A stretch of DNA of 64,000 nucleotides from Thuidium tamariscinum (taxonomy: Eukaryota > Streptophyta > Bryopsida > Hypnales > Thuidiaceae). The DNA is taken from NCBI GenBank assembly GCA_947034885.2, contig OX344752.2, positions 5,084,001-5,148,000 of the forward strand, in the 5' to 3' direction. Positions 11,668 to 25,232 of the stretch are shown in pieces; the stretch's first letter is position 1; each line of letters begins with the position of its first letter. Under the pieces are notes generated by a model that had not been told where the DNA came from, made no database searches, and saw only the letters and a list, made by a program, of their open reading frames with translations. The position numbers and the translations under genes are program-made.

Positions 11668-13274
11668 GTTTATGTAGGGGGATCTTCCAAAAATCTATAT
11701 TGCCCCCCTATCCTACAAATTGCAAGATCAATGTACATACTTGAACCTCAACATTTAGGCCTCGTAGTCCTTCCTATAGGTTAGGTTTAATCCTTCAACA
11801 TTTTCATGAATAATACACTTACGACCTATCACTTGAATGTACACGTGTTTTGGTCATTGTGTTGGAAAAATATAAAAGGATTGTAGCATAGATGTCAGAT
11901 TTAAATGGCAAATACTTGGACAAGGAATATTGGTGAATTAATATATAATGTTGTTGAAGAATTTTTTTCTAAAGGGAGGAGAGCTTCATTTTCAAGACCC
12001 TTGTAAAAAGGGCACTTAGTATTTCATGTCTCCAACAAATGGTATTTTGGTTTTGAATATCCTAAATCAAATTTGCAATTTTGTAGTTAATATACACTCA
12101 CAATTAAAAATTGAGATTTCTATATGTGCAAGTTACATCCATGCAAGACTACATTCCTTCTTTTCGACTACATTTCTATTAGGTGGGCTTATATTATGAA
12201 GGTGTGAAATACCTTTTTTTCCTTATAAACCCAAATGTTTGAATTCACTCCTCCTTTTTGGGCAATTAGATATATATGTCTATGTTCAATTTCCAAAACC
12301 CCTATTTGTTTAAAATAGTGAGCACTAAGTGATACCTTTCAGTATTTTAGATTTTAGTGTGAGAATCCAAACAGATTTACTAGGAGTGCAGATTTAGGTG
12401 CTCTACTAAGTCCTACTTTGAAAATTCACAGAAATTAGATGCCCTGTCCAAAAATTCTAATTTTTTTTTGAAATTCATGATTTTGAGTTGCCAATACTAC
12501 AAAAATATTCTTTATAGGAAAACATGCCTCCAACTATGCTGAAACTGCTAACTTTGCCTGTAATGGGTGCTTCTACCTTACTATTGAGGGTAGGCTCTGA
12601 TTTCTAGGAAATCAGCCTTGCAATTGTCATTGCCATTGGACCTTGAATCCTAATTCTGTACAACACATGAAATGGAAGAGAACACTTCACCTAACCTATC
12701 CAAAAACCAACAATTTGAGAATGTAGGGCACAAGATGTTTATAACCAAAATGAATACAAGGGTGACACATATTTCTCTCTATATGTATGTATGGAAAAAA
12801 GGGGCTACAATTGTCAAGATTGACAACATGTTTCAGTGTTCACCAAACACTGTAACCAATGTCTATTCTAAATGCCACACCTATAAACCCAATTTGCACC
12901 CTAAAAAGAGTACTATCAAAACCCTTAAACACACTTTCCCGCTGAAAATAGTGCGCTGCATTCCTTTGTACCTACATGACCATTGCATGACATTAGTTGA
13001 AATGAATGAAAATGTGGTCCTATAACAGAGAATCCAGCAATAACTTTAGAACACATTCTCTTTTAATGAAGAATCAGATTCGATAAACCAGGAGTTTCCC
13101 ATGCCAACAATGATTCAAAATGCAACTTCAGAACTGGACATAAACTAATTTCCAAAATACGGAGCAGTTGAATGGTGATGATAGTTTACCTATTTCCAAG
13201 CACCAAGGCTCCCAACCCCTACTGCCTTGTTATGCTTGTAGTAATATCACAACCCTTGTGCTTGCTTGACCGCC
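11668..13274. other. Intergenic, no supported gene
   Basis: This is AT-rich DNA. A 117-codon ATG frame on the plus strand (12672-13025) has no recognisable domain or compositional support and is probably chance. No RNA gene or repeat array is evident. Confidence 0.45.
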
Positions 13275-13515
13275 CAACAAAACAGCAGCAACCAAACCAG
13301 GAGCTGATGACCCCCACACTTGCTTGCACGCCAGAAAACAGCAACAACCAAACTAGGAGCTCACGACCCCTCTGCTTGCTTGAACGCCAGAAAACAGCAA
13401 CAACCAAACCAAATCGCTCACGACCCCCTGCTTGCCTGAACGCTAAAGAAAAGCAACAACGAAACCAGAAACTCACGACCTCCCTGCTTGCCTGAACGCC
13501 ACAAAAAAAACACAA
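13275..13515. repeat. 56-bp minisatellite, about four copies
   Basis: The unit starts CCAGAAAACAGCAACAACCA, continues with GAGCTCACGACCCC, and ends CTTGCTTGAACG; the two best-preserved central copies are 56 bp. Flanking copies are more diverged. It sits just past the 3' end of the DDE transposase pseudogene. Frames read across it on both strands are artefacts. Confidence 0.85.
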
Positions 13516-13593
13516 CGAAACCTGTCCAGAAGCCTACATGTGGACAGTCCAAAATACAACACACCATACTCACATGAAATCCATCGACTGAGG

Positions 13594-16500
13594 CTAATCA
13601 AGTGACTCAGCGTCAAGGACAGCATTGGCAATGATGTTCAAAACATCCTCCTTGAGCTCATAACTACCAAAGTGTCCTTTTGTGGCATGAGCAGTTGGGG
13701 GCATTGAAAATTTAGCCGCTATCACGAGGTGTGAAAAAACGAATGATTGAGGCTTGTCATCCCTCAACCAGTAAGTGTGACTTCCTTGTTTCAACCGCTC
13801 ATACCAGAAGCCTCTTAGAACTTGATCGCCAGGCACGTATGAATTCCCAGAAGGATTAGTGAATTCAAATTCCACTTCATGTATCCCCTTGTCTACCAAC
13901 ATGATCCAAAATGTTTCATCATCAACAGAATTAGCCCTGACAGCAATTTTATTTCCAATGGAAACATCTTCGGCTATCCACTCCCCACCCAACCCAGCTT
14001 CTACTTCCTCATCAGAATCATACAACAACCTTACCTGTGAACTAGATTGTGGTTTTAGCCTACGCAGACTCCAAGGTCCCACATGAGACTTCTGATGGCA
14101 AGCAAAAGTTGTATTGTATTCTGAACAAGCCCAATAGAAGCAAGAGAGATGACGAAATTGAATTAGGGTGGGATCCTTACAAGAAACAGACCGCACTTGA
14201 TGCTGCTGCCTGCTGCTGCTTACAGTCTCGCACTGCATGTCCCTTACACGGCAGATGGCTCCTTCTTTGATCTCCTAGAAAAACTTATTTGTGTATTTCC
14301 TAGAGGAACGTGGCCCATGGTGGTGTTTGGTGCTTTCTTCTCTCAAGAACCTCACCATCTGCTCTGCATTTTGGATACATCTGCCATGCGGTTTCAACTG
14401 CTCTTTACGCACCTCTCTTTTGCAAAGAGCACCTACACCATCCACCTCCCCTTTTCCATGCCCAGATGCAAAATAGTTCCACAACATTTGGCATCCTTCA
14501 GGCAGCACACCGTCTGTAACAGTTAAACTAGGGTACCTGCTAATGAAGCACCACGCCCTAGTTGATTTGAATTGCCCGCTGCAGCCATCAGACCAAACAA
14601 TATGATTTTTGGGTACAAACCCATGTGCCTTCATGAAATCCCAATGCATAAGAAAGCAATGTTGAACATATAATGAATCATGCACTTTATCATCTGACAC
14701 ATAGTAATGAACTTCTTTTAGTAAGAAAGGCTCATCATTTCCATTTGACCAATTCGGATTTAATCTGTAAGTTATATGGACCAGAATTGACACCTGAACA
14801 CTTCGCCAATGCATACTCTGAGTCTCGTTCTGTACCTTCATGGAATAGTTCTCGGAAAAATCAACGCAGGAAATGACTGTATCCTTCGAAACTGAACTGA
14901 ACAACTCCTTAAACTGGTAATCTTGCCAGGTTGCAATGTAGTTACGAAAAACAAAAGCTTTCAAATGAGGCTTCATGTACTCAAACAGCTCTAGCGCTCT
15001 AGTCTCACGGTGTTGCACACATGGTGCCTTTTTGGCCAGCCTTTCTTCCAAATATCCAACTACTTCTGACCCAATGCTTTTCCACTTCACAAGCTTATCT
15101 GAAGCTTGCTCATGAGGACAGATTTTAAGAAGCTGTAAACCGCATGATAGACATTCCCCAAGCAAACACTCACGTCTGTGCCACATTTGATACTCATCTT
15201 TTGCACACAAAATGGACTCCCACAAGCTGGTTAAACTACCGTAGATAACAGTTTCGGCTGAACAGTCCCCTATGATCCCCACATTGCTATTGCAAACAAT
15301 GCACATACAGGAGCACTGAAGATGCACACCTTGACAATCTTCTCGACAATCGTTGACACCATGTTTCAGGTCGCTCAACTCCTGATGATACTTGCAGCAA
15401 CACGTGTTCCACATCTTCAGGCGCCTCACCCACCATGGTTTGAGTTCGTTAAAAGAGGTGAGACTGCACTTCACACTCGGGTGCTTTTCTACAAAAGATG
15501 AGTAAAATTCGAGCTGCCCAAGTTTAGGCCACATTCCACTGTTAGGTCAGAAAAGCCAACATTCAAATACATAAGAGAAAGGAATCATGTAAGAGACATA
15601 AGTACTAAGTACTCTACAACAACTCCACAAAGCACTTACAAGTGTCATCAAATTTTGTTAGGAGTTGTGAACACTAAGTAATCCAATACAGATGTGCACA
15701 AGATTGGTAAGCACCAACAAATCCTTCCAAATGTCCTAAACAGCCATCAGCACTAAGGAATCCCTGAAGACTCTACAAAGGACTTATTAGTAGTAAGAAT
15801 TCCACCACGACTGTGAAAAGGACTCATAAGCACTAAGGATCAACCAGAAATCTGAAAAAGACTCATAAGCATTAAGGATCCATCACGACTCTAGAAAGGA
15901 CTCATAAGCACTAAGGATCCACCATGACTCTGAAAAAGGACTCATAAGTATTAAGGATCCACCAAAATTCTGGAAAGGACTCATAAGTACTAATGATCCA
16001 CCACAACTCATAAAAAGGACTCATAAGCACTAAGGATCCACCCTGACTTGAAAAAGGACTCATAAGCACTAAGGTTAATACCTTCACTATAGAAAGGACT
16101 AATCAACCCTAAGGAATCCACCACATCTCAACAAAGCAGTCATCAACACTAAAGAATCCACGAGAACTCCCCAAACGACTCACCAACACAAAGGATCCAA
16201 GACATCCGACTCTAGAAAGGACTCATGAGCAATAAGCAATCCTAAAAGGACCACTCCAGAAAAAGCAGTGCGTACAATTCAAGGATTCTCAAGCACAAAC
16301 GACTCATCAGCACAAAGGTTGGATCTTGAAGCACAAAGGTTGGACCTTGAAGCACAAAGGACTTAACAACAGAAAGCTAGAACATGCAGCAAAGAGGACT
16401 GCCGTGACTACATACACAAGCAGTTACTGGCAAACCACACCCCTGTAATAAAAAAGAAACTCCTTGAGGATGTAAGTGCCTAAGGACTCCAAGAGAATTC

Positions 16501-17421
16501 TACAGATTACAACATCCCTTTTCCAAAACAAATAATATAGCATTTCAGCTGAAGATGCCTTAATGACAAAGCAAAAACAGGATCATTGCAAAAATTTCAA
16601 GACTGTCTAAGGACTTATAGCCATCAAAAAGGAACTGAAAAACTAACCTCCGATACTTGAAGGTAGTGTGCTGGGTGCTCATCAAAATGATTCACTCTAA
16701 TTCGGTGTCTCACTATGTCTTTGCGATTTGGAGAAATGGTTGTTTCTGACGTCCAGTACGCGGTGACCTCTTCTTTCACGGAATTGGACAACGCATCGGA
16801 CCGACCCTTAGACCGGTGATTTAGCCAAAAGGCATTCTGCTGAGTATCCAATAGTAACCTCCGTTCCATGCCTTTCCTAAGGTTCTTCCTATCAACCCCT
16901 ATCAAGTCAGCAACCATCCTACTACTGCCAGTGTTTGAAGACGAAGCAAGTGTGCAAACAATATCTTTAGCCATTACAATCTTGGACTGCCTCACTCCTA
17001 GAAGGTGATCTGTTAGGCCTCCTTTTAAATTACTCACAAGTGAATGTCTTAGTTTCACTTTGTTAGTGTCCACTAAGAAATCAGGGACCATTCCAACGAG
17101 CAAATCTTGCCCCAGAAGCTTCTCAATTGTCAACTGTTGCACAATTGGATCATAGCTCCTTAGACAAGGAGCAACTAACATGGCTAATTCTCTAACTAAA
17201 GCAGCACTCACACGTTGAGCTGTGCGATCAGACAAATTAATAGATCCTGAACTTGGATTTTCAGACCCTAAACCGCTAGTAGAACCCTGTAAATCATGTT
17301 GACCTGCCTTCCTTGCTCTACACCGACGAACCCTTTCTCTAGTATCAGCCCTCCTCTTTTCTATGTAATTCAATCTGTAGCGCTCAAGACCATCCTCACT
17401 ATCTTGTTCACTTGGATCCAT
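13594..17421 (-). pseudogene. DDE-type transposase of a plant cysteine-rich family, two exons, broken by one TAG
   Basis: Exon 1 (17421-16648) starts at MDPSEQDSEDGLERYRLNY and ends before donor GAG|GTTAGT. Exon 2 starts at 15513 after GGGCAG; the junction reads HYLQVSE-LEFYSSFVEKHP in phase. Exon 2 has a Cys-rich block (WNTCCCKYHQEL; ECLLGECLSCG) and a likely DDE core: VDFSENY (D225), WSDGCSGQFK (D316) and HGKGEVDGVGA (E363/D365), numbered in the frame beginning at 15534. An in-frame TAG at 14275-14277 interrupts it at KYTNKFF*EIKEGA. The same frame then continues to 13594 with RHLSCFYWAC and DQVLRGFWYERL. The stop most simply comes from TGG. From memory the family recurs in plant and animal genomes as uncharacterised transposase-like proteins; I cannot name the superfamily. 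Domain calls are by eye. Confidence 0.7.
15775..16150. repeat. ~40-bp minisatellite inside the transposase intron
   Basis: About nine units resemble AAGGACTCATAAGCACTAAG followed by GATCCACCATGACTCTGAAA, with a period near 40 bp, decaying on both sides (about 15660-16400). It lies wholly inside the 1,134-bp intron (15514-16647) of the transposase gene, so the intron probably grew by repeat expansion. Confidence 0.85.
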
Positions 17422-18450
17422 ACTGCAAACTCTAAGGGATCCTCTGGCCCCAACAAAAAGGTATTCAGATGCCCAGAAAGACTGCAAGCTAGATCGAAAA
17501 CCTTGCAACCCTACCGATTACCGTAAACCCCAAACCCTCAAAATCAAACAAAAATCAATACCTGCTTCCCGTAAACCTTGGAATCGTATGAATGTACCTC
17601 AATTGTGCTTTGTATCCTTACGCTATCGGATAACTGAGTTCAACCTACAGATCGGCGGAATGCGATAAACACACCGAGCCGCTGTAAGGCGATGGCAGCC
17701 GATCAGTGCTTTCTCCGATGTCCGAACCCTAAAATGTGAAGCACACAGAACAAGAAGATACATAAGCTATAGCTGCAATCGATTGAGCCACCCAGAACTA
17801 CTTGAATTTGAAATTTTAATGTTGCAACAAAAACCTTCTTCACGAAGATTTGCATAGGATACTCGAAATTTCTTCCGGTTCTCTACCCTTTCTCTAATAT
17901 CAGCCTTCCTCTTTTCAATGTAATTCAGTCTGTAGCACTCAAGGCAATCTTCACTAGCTCCTTCACTTTGATCCATCCTACAAACTCTAAGGGGTCCTTC
18001 AGTCCTTCTGGCCCCAACAAAAATGATATTGGATGCCCACAAAGACTACAGGGTAGATCGGAAATCTTGCAGCACTACTAACTTCATAAAACCCTAGACC
18101 TTCCGAGAGACTACAGAATTCACACAATATCTGCTTCCCCTAAACTTGGGAATGGCATAAATGTACCGCAATTGAGCTCAATACCCTTGCGCTATCGGAG
18201 AATCCTAAAACCTCAAGATGGGTGAAATGTGATACACACCTGTAAGTTGATGGTGGCCAGTCAATGCTTTTCTCCAATGTCCAAGTTCTAAAACTTCAAG
18301 CACACAGAAAAAGCAGTTACACACGTTGTAGCTGCAATCGATTGAGACATAGTGGGCACTCACATTTGAATTTTAACGAACAACCTAAACCTTCTTCACA
18401 AGGATGTGCACAGGACACTCAAAGAATCGGCCGGTTCTTCAAAGTATTTA
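17330..18450 (-). repeat. ~555-bp tandem duplication of the transposase gene's 5' end
   Basis: The first-exon and promoter region is present twice, about 555-558 bp apart. CTTTTCTATGTAATTCAATC near 17357 corresponds to CTTTTCAATGTAATTCAGTC near 17911, and GCAATCGATTGAG near 17778 to the same near 18336. The second copy has diverged and lacks the rest of the gene. The duplicated part covers the putative start codon and upstream DNA, so it copies the promoter as well. Confidence 0.75.
17884..17976 (-). pseudogene. Duplicate, truncated first exon of the transposase
   Basis: It reads MDQSEGASEDCLECYRLNY followed by IEKRKADIRERV, matching MDPSEQDSEDGLERYRLNY at 17421. After RERV the frame departs from the transposase and soon ends. 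It is a by-product of the tandem duplication and not a separate gene. Confidence 0.75.
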
Positions 18451-18459
18451 CTTCTAAGT

Positions 18460-19690
18460 TATGAGTTGTATTTTCAATTGTAACCCAAATCCTATAACAA
18501 TATAATACTAACAACAGCAAAACCAGATTGGTATTGTAGAAATGTGAGGGAATACAAATGTTGCGCTATTTGTGCAAGAAAACACTCTAAGTAAACCCTT
18601 TGCGTACCTTGGATGCCTGAAAACGAGCAATCTCCTAGGCGCTGCAAAAATGTAAGCAGGATTTTCTCCCGTCCAACACAAATTTGCTTAAACCCTAGAC
18701 TTCCAAAATAATACTGCAATAAACCCGCATCACTACTTCTTTCACACAATCGCAAATTCCAATTTCCACACAGACAGCAATTCGCACAGATTTTCCCAGC
18801 GTGACCTCACAGCGAGACAATCGCTTCCTCCTCGCACAGACAGCGTCAAGACGAAACCTGAAACCCTAGCTCGAAAAACATGGAACCCTAGCTTGAAGAG
18901 GGAAACATGAACGGTCCAGATGCTCTGATGAGCGAAGTTCAAACACAGCCGTAGATCAAAGTCCAAAGCGGATGCTCAGTAACACCCATTAATGCAATCC
19001 TGCTGTAGTCACAGTTCATTTTTCGTGGAGTAATGAAAGTTGTCTATTCTACATCCGATTTTGAACCACTTTCATCCATTAAGGACTCTATAAAGCACAT
19101 TAAGCACTGGTTACATGACGTTTTTGGTACTTAATTAGTGTAAGAATATGAAATTATAAAATATGTCATAGTGGAAAATCAAACTATGACATTTATAAAA
19201 CAAGTGTCATGTTTATTTTAGTGAATTCTAACAAATTTTGACCTACCCAATCAAAAAAGGGTCAAAAAAAGCAATGGTTACGGCTCAAGTGGTTCCTATT
19301 AGTGCATTCTTACCCATCTATCCAATGTAAATTTTTTTTTTAAAATAGTAGATTAGATGAAGATGAAGGAAAAATTAAACTATAGATGGTATGCCACAAT
19401 TTCACATTGAATTCCTAGTTTGTATAAATATTAGTGTGTGCTTACAAACAAAGCCAACAACCAATAGTTCCAAAGTGAAACAACAAGATACTCTCTAGAA
19501 ATGAAGAACATGGTGTAGGCGCTTTATTTCCACCCTTAGAATCAAGCGATCACAACCAAGTTCTATTTAAATCCTAACTCATATGGATGTCTAAGCGTCA
19601 AATCCATTGTGCCTTCCAAGCTATTGATCTTTTGCTATCCTACCTAATCTAATATGTGAGCAACTCCTACCTAGAGCATTTTCCTATTCC
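18460..19690. other. Intergenic, no supported gene
   Basis: The first 500 bp still resembles decayed 5' flank of the transposase (many CCCTAG and CACAGA motifs). The rest is AT-rich with no coding signal. I found no clear terminal inverted repeats bounding the transposase element. Confidence 0.4.
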
Positions 19691-19696
19691 TTTTAT

Positions 19697-19925
19697 GTGT
19701 TTAGCTCCTTCTACTCCCTTCTAAGTGATTGTTCTTTTCTATTCTATTTTATGTATTTGTCCGTCTACTTTACTTCTACGTATTTGTTCTCCTTTACTCT
19801 ACTCTACATATTTATCCATCTATTCTATTTCTATGTATTTGTTCTTCTACCCTACTTCTATGTATTTGTTCCTCTAATCTATTTCTATGTATTTGTTATG
19901 TATTCTATCTTCTACCTACTATGGT
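19697..19925. repeat. Pyrimidine-rich tandem repeat (CTATTTCTATGTATTTGTTC)
   Basis: Imperfect ~30-bp units containing CTATTTCTATGTATTTGTT are repeated about six times, strongest at 19820-19905. The Tyr/Phe-rich frames across it are artefacts. Confidence 0.8.
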
Positions 19926-20650
19926 ATTCTTATTCCTAAATTCCTATGTTAATCCTTGGTTTAATATTGAATTTTGTCCTTGTCTATCCTAGTTTGCTAA
20001 TCACCATTTTCTAATTATGATTAAACCCCTAGTTCCATTTCTCTAATTATCTCCTAATTATGCAATCAAATTTAATCAAAAAAAGAGTTAGAGTTAGGAG
20101 CCTATTTCTAGTGCATGCATGGCATCCTCCTCAAGGTCCACCTTGTTCCAAGCCATCTCCACCACTCCTCCTTTTGTTGATTTGATTGGTGTCTAATGTC
20201 TAAACTACCCTCTAAATTCCTCCTCCTTTGTTGATTCGTTTAGTGTCTAATTTCTAAACTACCCCCTAAACTCCCCTAGTACTAATGACTTAGTTTTTTT
20301 TTCCTTTTTTAGAACCCTGGATCCCATAACCAGAACCCCACCAACTAGGACCCCAATGAACTAGAATCCCAATCACTTAGAACCCAAATAATCCAGAATT
20401 GCAATAACCAACCCCGATGAGCCAATCCGATGACTGGTTGAGGGGGTCCGCTTGGTTGGGAGGTTCTCGGCCTAGCTAGAAATTCCAACCTTGGACTGGG
20501 GGGTTAGGCCACACTTGCCAAACTAAATAACACTATTCTAGCACCTATCTAAACTTAAGGAACCACTAGTTTTCAAGCTTAACTAACACCTAATTGTTGG
20601 AGGCTAAATGTTGATTTAATTTCCAAACATATTGGAAACTAAACGTTGAG

Positions 20651-20800
20651 ACTTGCTCAAGTGGGTTAATATTACACTCTCCGCTAAGACCTTAGGGGTT
20701 CAAAGCTTCGCCGTGAGAATTGAGATTTTAACATGTAACTAAGACTTTGGATTTCCTAATGACCTATGGAAGCCAAAGCTTCGCCATCCCCGATGGAACT
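20651..20800 (+). mobile_element. Possible tRNA-derived SINE (RNA polymerase III boxes A and B)
   Basis: TTGCTCAAGTG (20653-20663) matches the A-box consensus TRGYNNARNNG at 10 of 11 positions. GTTCAAAGC (20698-20706) matches the B-box consensus GWTCRANNC at all 9. The 34-base spacing is normal for tRNA genes and tRNA-derived SINEs. No acceptor stem closes, so it is not a functional tRNA gene. The 3' end and target duplication are not clear. A chance match is possible. Confidence 0.4.
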
Positions 20801-23800
20801 TCTATATTACGATGAGCAAAGGAGGGGGAGAAGAAGGATATACAATAGCGACATACTCTCAAAAGTCACTTCTCAAGTTACCCCTGGGTTCCTTACAAAC
20901 TTTCCCACAACACCACTCAAGTAGCCCCAAAGAATGCACAAGTTTCCACAAGAATAACTTTATCAAAATACCAAACAGGTGCTTAAAGGGGTCTCAAGTC
21001 TCAAAGAGTGCCAACAAAAGTTCCACAAGGGTGTAAAAATCCAAGCAAAAGACCATTAAAGGTTCTTGGCATTACAAACTAAGAAAATCCAGTATAATCC
21101 GGGCCCAATAGTCCTCCTCCAAAATGTGGGGAGTAAGGGAGAGAGAGAGAAGGAGGGGAGAATGGCCACCTTTTTATACTAAAAAGTGGCATTCATCTCC
21201 TCCCCTTCAATCTACATAGAAGGAAAATAAACCTTAGTTGTACATGAGCTAACCTCCAAATCTAATTATCTACTTTGGAATCTATGGAATTTGAATTTAG
21301 AATTCAAATTCCAACTAACTCTTACAAGAACTTGTCATCTACCTACTTTTGCCTTACTAAAATGTACAAGTTCCCACGTGGGACTTGTTCCCATGTGTTC
21401 CCACCTACTTTTCATTTGAATTTCAAAATTACTTACATCAAGACACTTAGGCTTAAATCTTTTTATTTTTCGAGGTGTGCTTTGCTCCTAAGTGCTCTTT
21501 AAGTTTTCCATAGGTTTTCAATGGGTTCTCCACGGCCATTAGAGGCCCAATCTCCTAATTCCACATTTGGAAGCCCTAATTCCCATTTTCTCCAATGTGT
21601 GATGCTCCAAATTGCTAACTTTTGGAGTTTGACTTCAAATTGCAAATGAATTGCGTTGTTGGGTCCAAAAGGCCATAATTAGTCTTCCATGAATCCCTTT
21701 CCCCTTACACTATGTCCTAAACTCACCGAAACCTAGTGTAAGTTGGTGTCCAACTTAAAGAAAAATCCCAACTTTTGGAGTTTGATTCTTTTGGCCCTAA
21801 TTTCTTCACTATGCTCTTTAGTAGGCATAGGGAGGTAGGCATAGATCTAAAGTAGGCCTCAATCTGATGTCATACGCTCCCGATACACCAATCAACCTCT
21901 CATACTACCAAATAATACACCAATTGTCGAGGGAGTTTGTCGGTTCGGGGTCTTCTGCCTATTGGAACGCTATGAAACTTGGAGGGTGGGCCTCATTTGT
22001 ATAAGACCACCTAATCGAAATTTCCTAAATTTTTGGAGGGACCTCCTATAGAATCTCCCCACGTGTATGTGGACTCACATCCCACCTTCATGTGTTGGGA
22101 AATAGAGAATAGCCGGATACCTACAATTCTATTATTAGTAATTTTTTGTAACCTCTTCGATGCTATGGAAAGGTGGAATTTTGCCCTAAATTATTCTCTC
22201 CAAAATTACCTACCCCAATATGGCCCTTGCAGACTTATCACCCTATTCCCTCACATTCCACTCAAAATGATGTCATTCAATCCAATGTAAGGATCAATTG
22301 GGGTAAACCCCTGTTATTGACCAAATACTCTATTGGCATGTAGGGTGCGAATACCAGTTCTATACTCTTTCTAGGATTTTATGCACCTACTTATGTGTTT
22401 CATACTTTCGTTATGTAGGAATCCAAAAAGAACTAATGAATTTTTGGTGATGAAACGGGGCTCACAAATGGTTTTTATTTCAGTGCCTCAATGATTAAAT
22501 GGTTCACAACTTGTCATATGATGATTTGCAACAATGCCTCAATCAACCTATTGATATAAATTTATATTTCTAGTGTCCAATAGTCACCACACAAAAAAGC
22601 TAACCACACTTGCTAAAAGCTCTTTGAGAATCCATAAACCCTTTAGTACCACATGCTTCTAGTACCACAACCAAAGCTACATTATCATGTACAAGGTACA
22701 CAATTTTAACTCATTAAACATTTGGTTGCGGGTGATTGCACGAAACACTTGTGAGTATTGTTGTGTTTTTACAATATACATGCCTTTTTTGGAATACTTT
22801 AAAATTAGAAAAAAAAATTAAAATTTTTTTTAAACATAAAAAGTTTTTCGGTTGTTCTGGAAGATTATGAGTTCAAAGGCTTTGGAAACTCCCTGAAATA
22901 TGCCACATAAGCAATCTAATGTGGCCAAAAGAATACTACATTAGATAATAATATTTAATTAATATTTAATTTTTTTTCTAATTTTTTTTCAAATTTCGAA
23001 AAAATTTAAAATTTATGAAATTTAAATTTTATTAAAAAAATTGATATTTAATATTTAATATTTATACTTTTATTTTTATTTTTGAACTATTTTTGAATCT
23101 GACTAGTGGTGACTGGTTCACAAATTGCGGAACGGGACTGAAAGAGTCTCTTAGGACTGCCAAAACTCCTCTTATGATATGACCCATGTATATACCTATG
23201 AGATGAAGGTAACCACTAAAGGAAAATCATAGGAAAATTCTCTAAGTAGGATAACTAGAAAAGTACCAAATCTCAAGAAAATAGATACTTTGATGTTTTA
23301 ATTAATAGAAATTTTATTTGCAAAAACTTTATTGACATAGTCATCTACCAAAAAAATCACCAAAATTATTTTTTACATGTTTAAAAATGCAAGTACAAAG
23401 AGGCTCACTTTGTAGACTTCTAAACAACATATAATTATTTTTTTCTTGAAATCCCTTATAGAATGTCTACAAATGTACTAGAAGACTATTTCATCTAAAT
23501 TTGAGCTTTAAATTCATTAATTTAAGTACTAAATAGTACTAAATCCCTCCAAATTGGCAAATGTGATATACAATTGGGGATAGTAAAATATTTTTTGATA
23601 ATAATTTTTTTTTAAATCCAAAAAAGTTAGATAAGATGTAGATTAGTCACGAGTAACTTATCTATAAATTTCAAGTCATTTGAAGACTAAATACAAAAGG
23701 GCCAAAAAAACTAATCAGATAGAGGCTTGTGTTAAAAAATAATACAAGTGTATCATGCAATGATCCTTGCATAGAATAAGTTAGATAGTACTCAAAATAA

Positions 23801-25232
23801 GCTATAATTCACTACTTGTAATTTTCAAGATATTTTCAATTTCTTCTCAACGAAACACTATAATAGATTGAAATTGGCAAAATTTAGCCAAAGCAATCTC
23901 ATGAGCAACAACAGCCCTATATATGAATGCTACAAGAGTTCATAAAAACATTACATTGAAGCAATACCTACTTTTTAGTTTTCATTCAAACAACAAGAAT
24001 TGTCATTAGACCAAAACATAGACTAACCTTCAAAAGTCAACTAAAAGCTCAACTAAGAATTGCCTTCTTAATTAGTTGTTGGTAGCTAAGTAAAGCCTCT
24101 TACAAATGAATGTGTAGCCTTGATGAGTTCCACTTGTACAATTGACAAAGTATTTTATATTACCAATGTGTTGTAACATTCATTAGATCACTTTAAATAT
24201 GAAATATTGATATCAAAATCATATACCTAAATAAGACTTCATAACCATAAATAAAAAAGCTAGTGAAAAATTAGAAACCAAAAACACACATGTTGCAATT
24301 GATATAAGTGATAAGAGCCTACTCTTTTGCTACAAAAATGTCTACATATAGAAAACCAAGCTCTGAAACCTACCTCATATTTCTTCACTAAAGGAAACCA
24401 ATCTTGATGGAAAAACTTAGCACAACCATCAATAGCGTAAGCAAAGGTAATATGCACCTACAATCCATAAATAATACTTGGTCAATCTTTATATACACAA
24501 TTTGTATAAACTATTGCAAAGATAGAATATAAACAAGTAGAGTGTGTTTGCTTCTTTTTTTTAAATGTCATGCAAGATTCCAATCAATCTCTAAGATGCC
24601 ATTTTAAAAAAACCTATATATTAAGCAATATAATCGCATGGCATTTCCAAATTGCAACTTTTGCTAATACTATTTAATACTTCAATTGGCACAATAGTCA
24701 ATTCAAAATAGATAAAAAGAGGAAATTTTACCTTACTAGTTTTTTTCTTCTTATAGACATCCATGTAACTATGCTTCTCCAACATAGGTGTATAAAAATC
24801 CTCATAGTGATCACTTTGCACTTGCATATCCAAACCCTAGCATTCTCAATCTATTGCATAGTATGCTTATTTCTATGATGGCTACCCATAATGCAAAATT
24901 GTATGCCATAAAAATGTACATCAGAGGAACAAAGAGTAACCCTATACTCTTTGCCCAAAGAGATAGCTAATTAAAACAATAAAATGAAGCATACTCCTTG
25001 TAGACACAAGATATCCACCCAATATATGACAATTTTGTGCAAAAGATTTTATTGACGATGAATCCAGATCAAGGCCCAAAAGAAGACAACAAGTCTACAC
25101 ATGTACTACTTATTCGTTGTATATAGATTCAAAAGAACATTATAATTAAGACATCACAAAGAATGTCCTTGAAGACGACATGCAACCATTGGCCTCTACC
25201 AAACCCATGCCATCTATTGAATTCCATGACAT
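20801..25232. other. Intergenic AT-rich DNA, no supported gene
   Basis: No frame has a recognisable domain; the longest is about 85 codons. A short GA-rich run lies at 21131-21155 and strongly AT-rich low-complexity tracts at 22780-23060. Nothing else is identified. Confidence 0.45.

Noticed and set aside
13219..13515. 98- to 107-codon frames on both strands at 13.2-13.5 kb
   Set aside because: They are translations of the 56-bp minisatellite.
20653..20720. tRNA gene
   Set aside because: A and B boxes are present but no acceptor or anticodon stems close; kept only as a SINE-like candidate.
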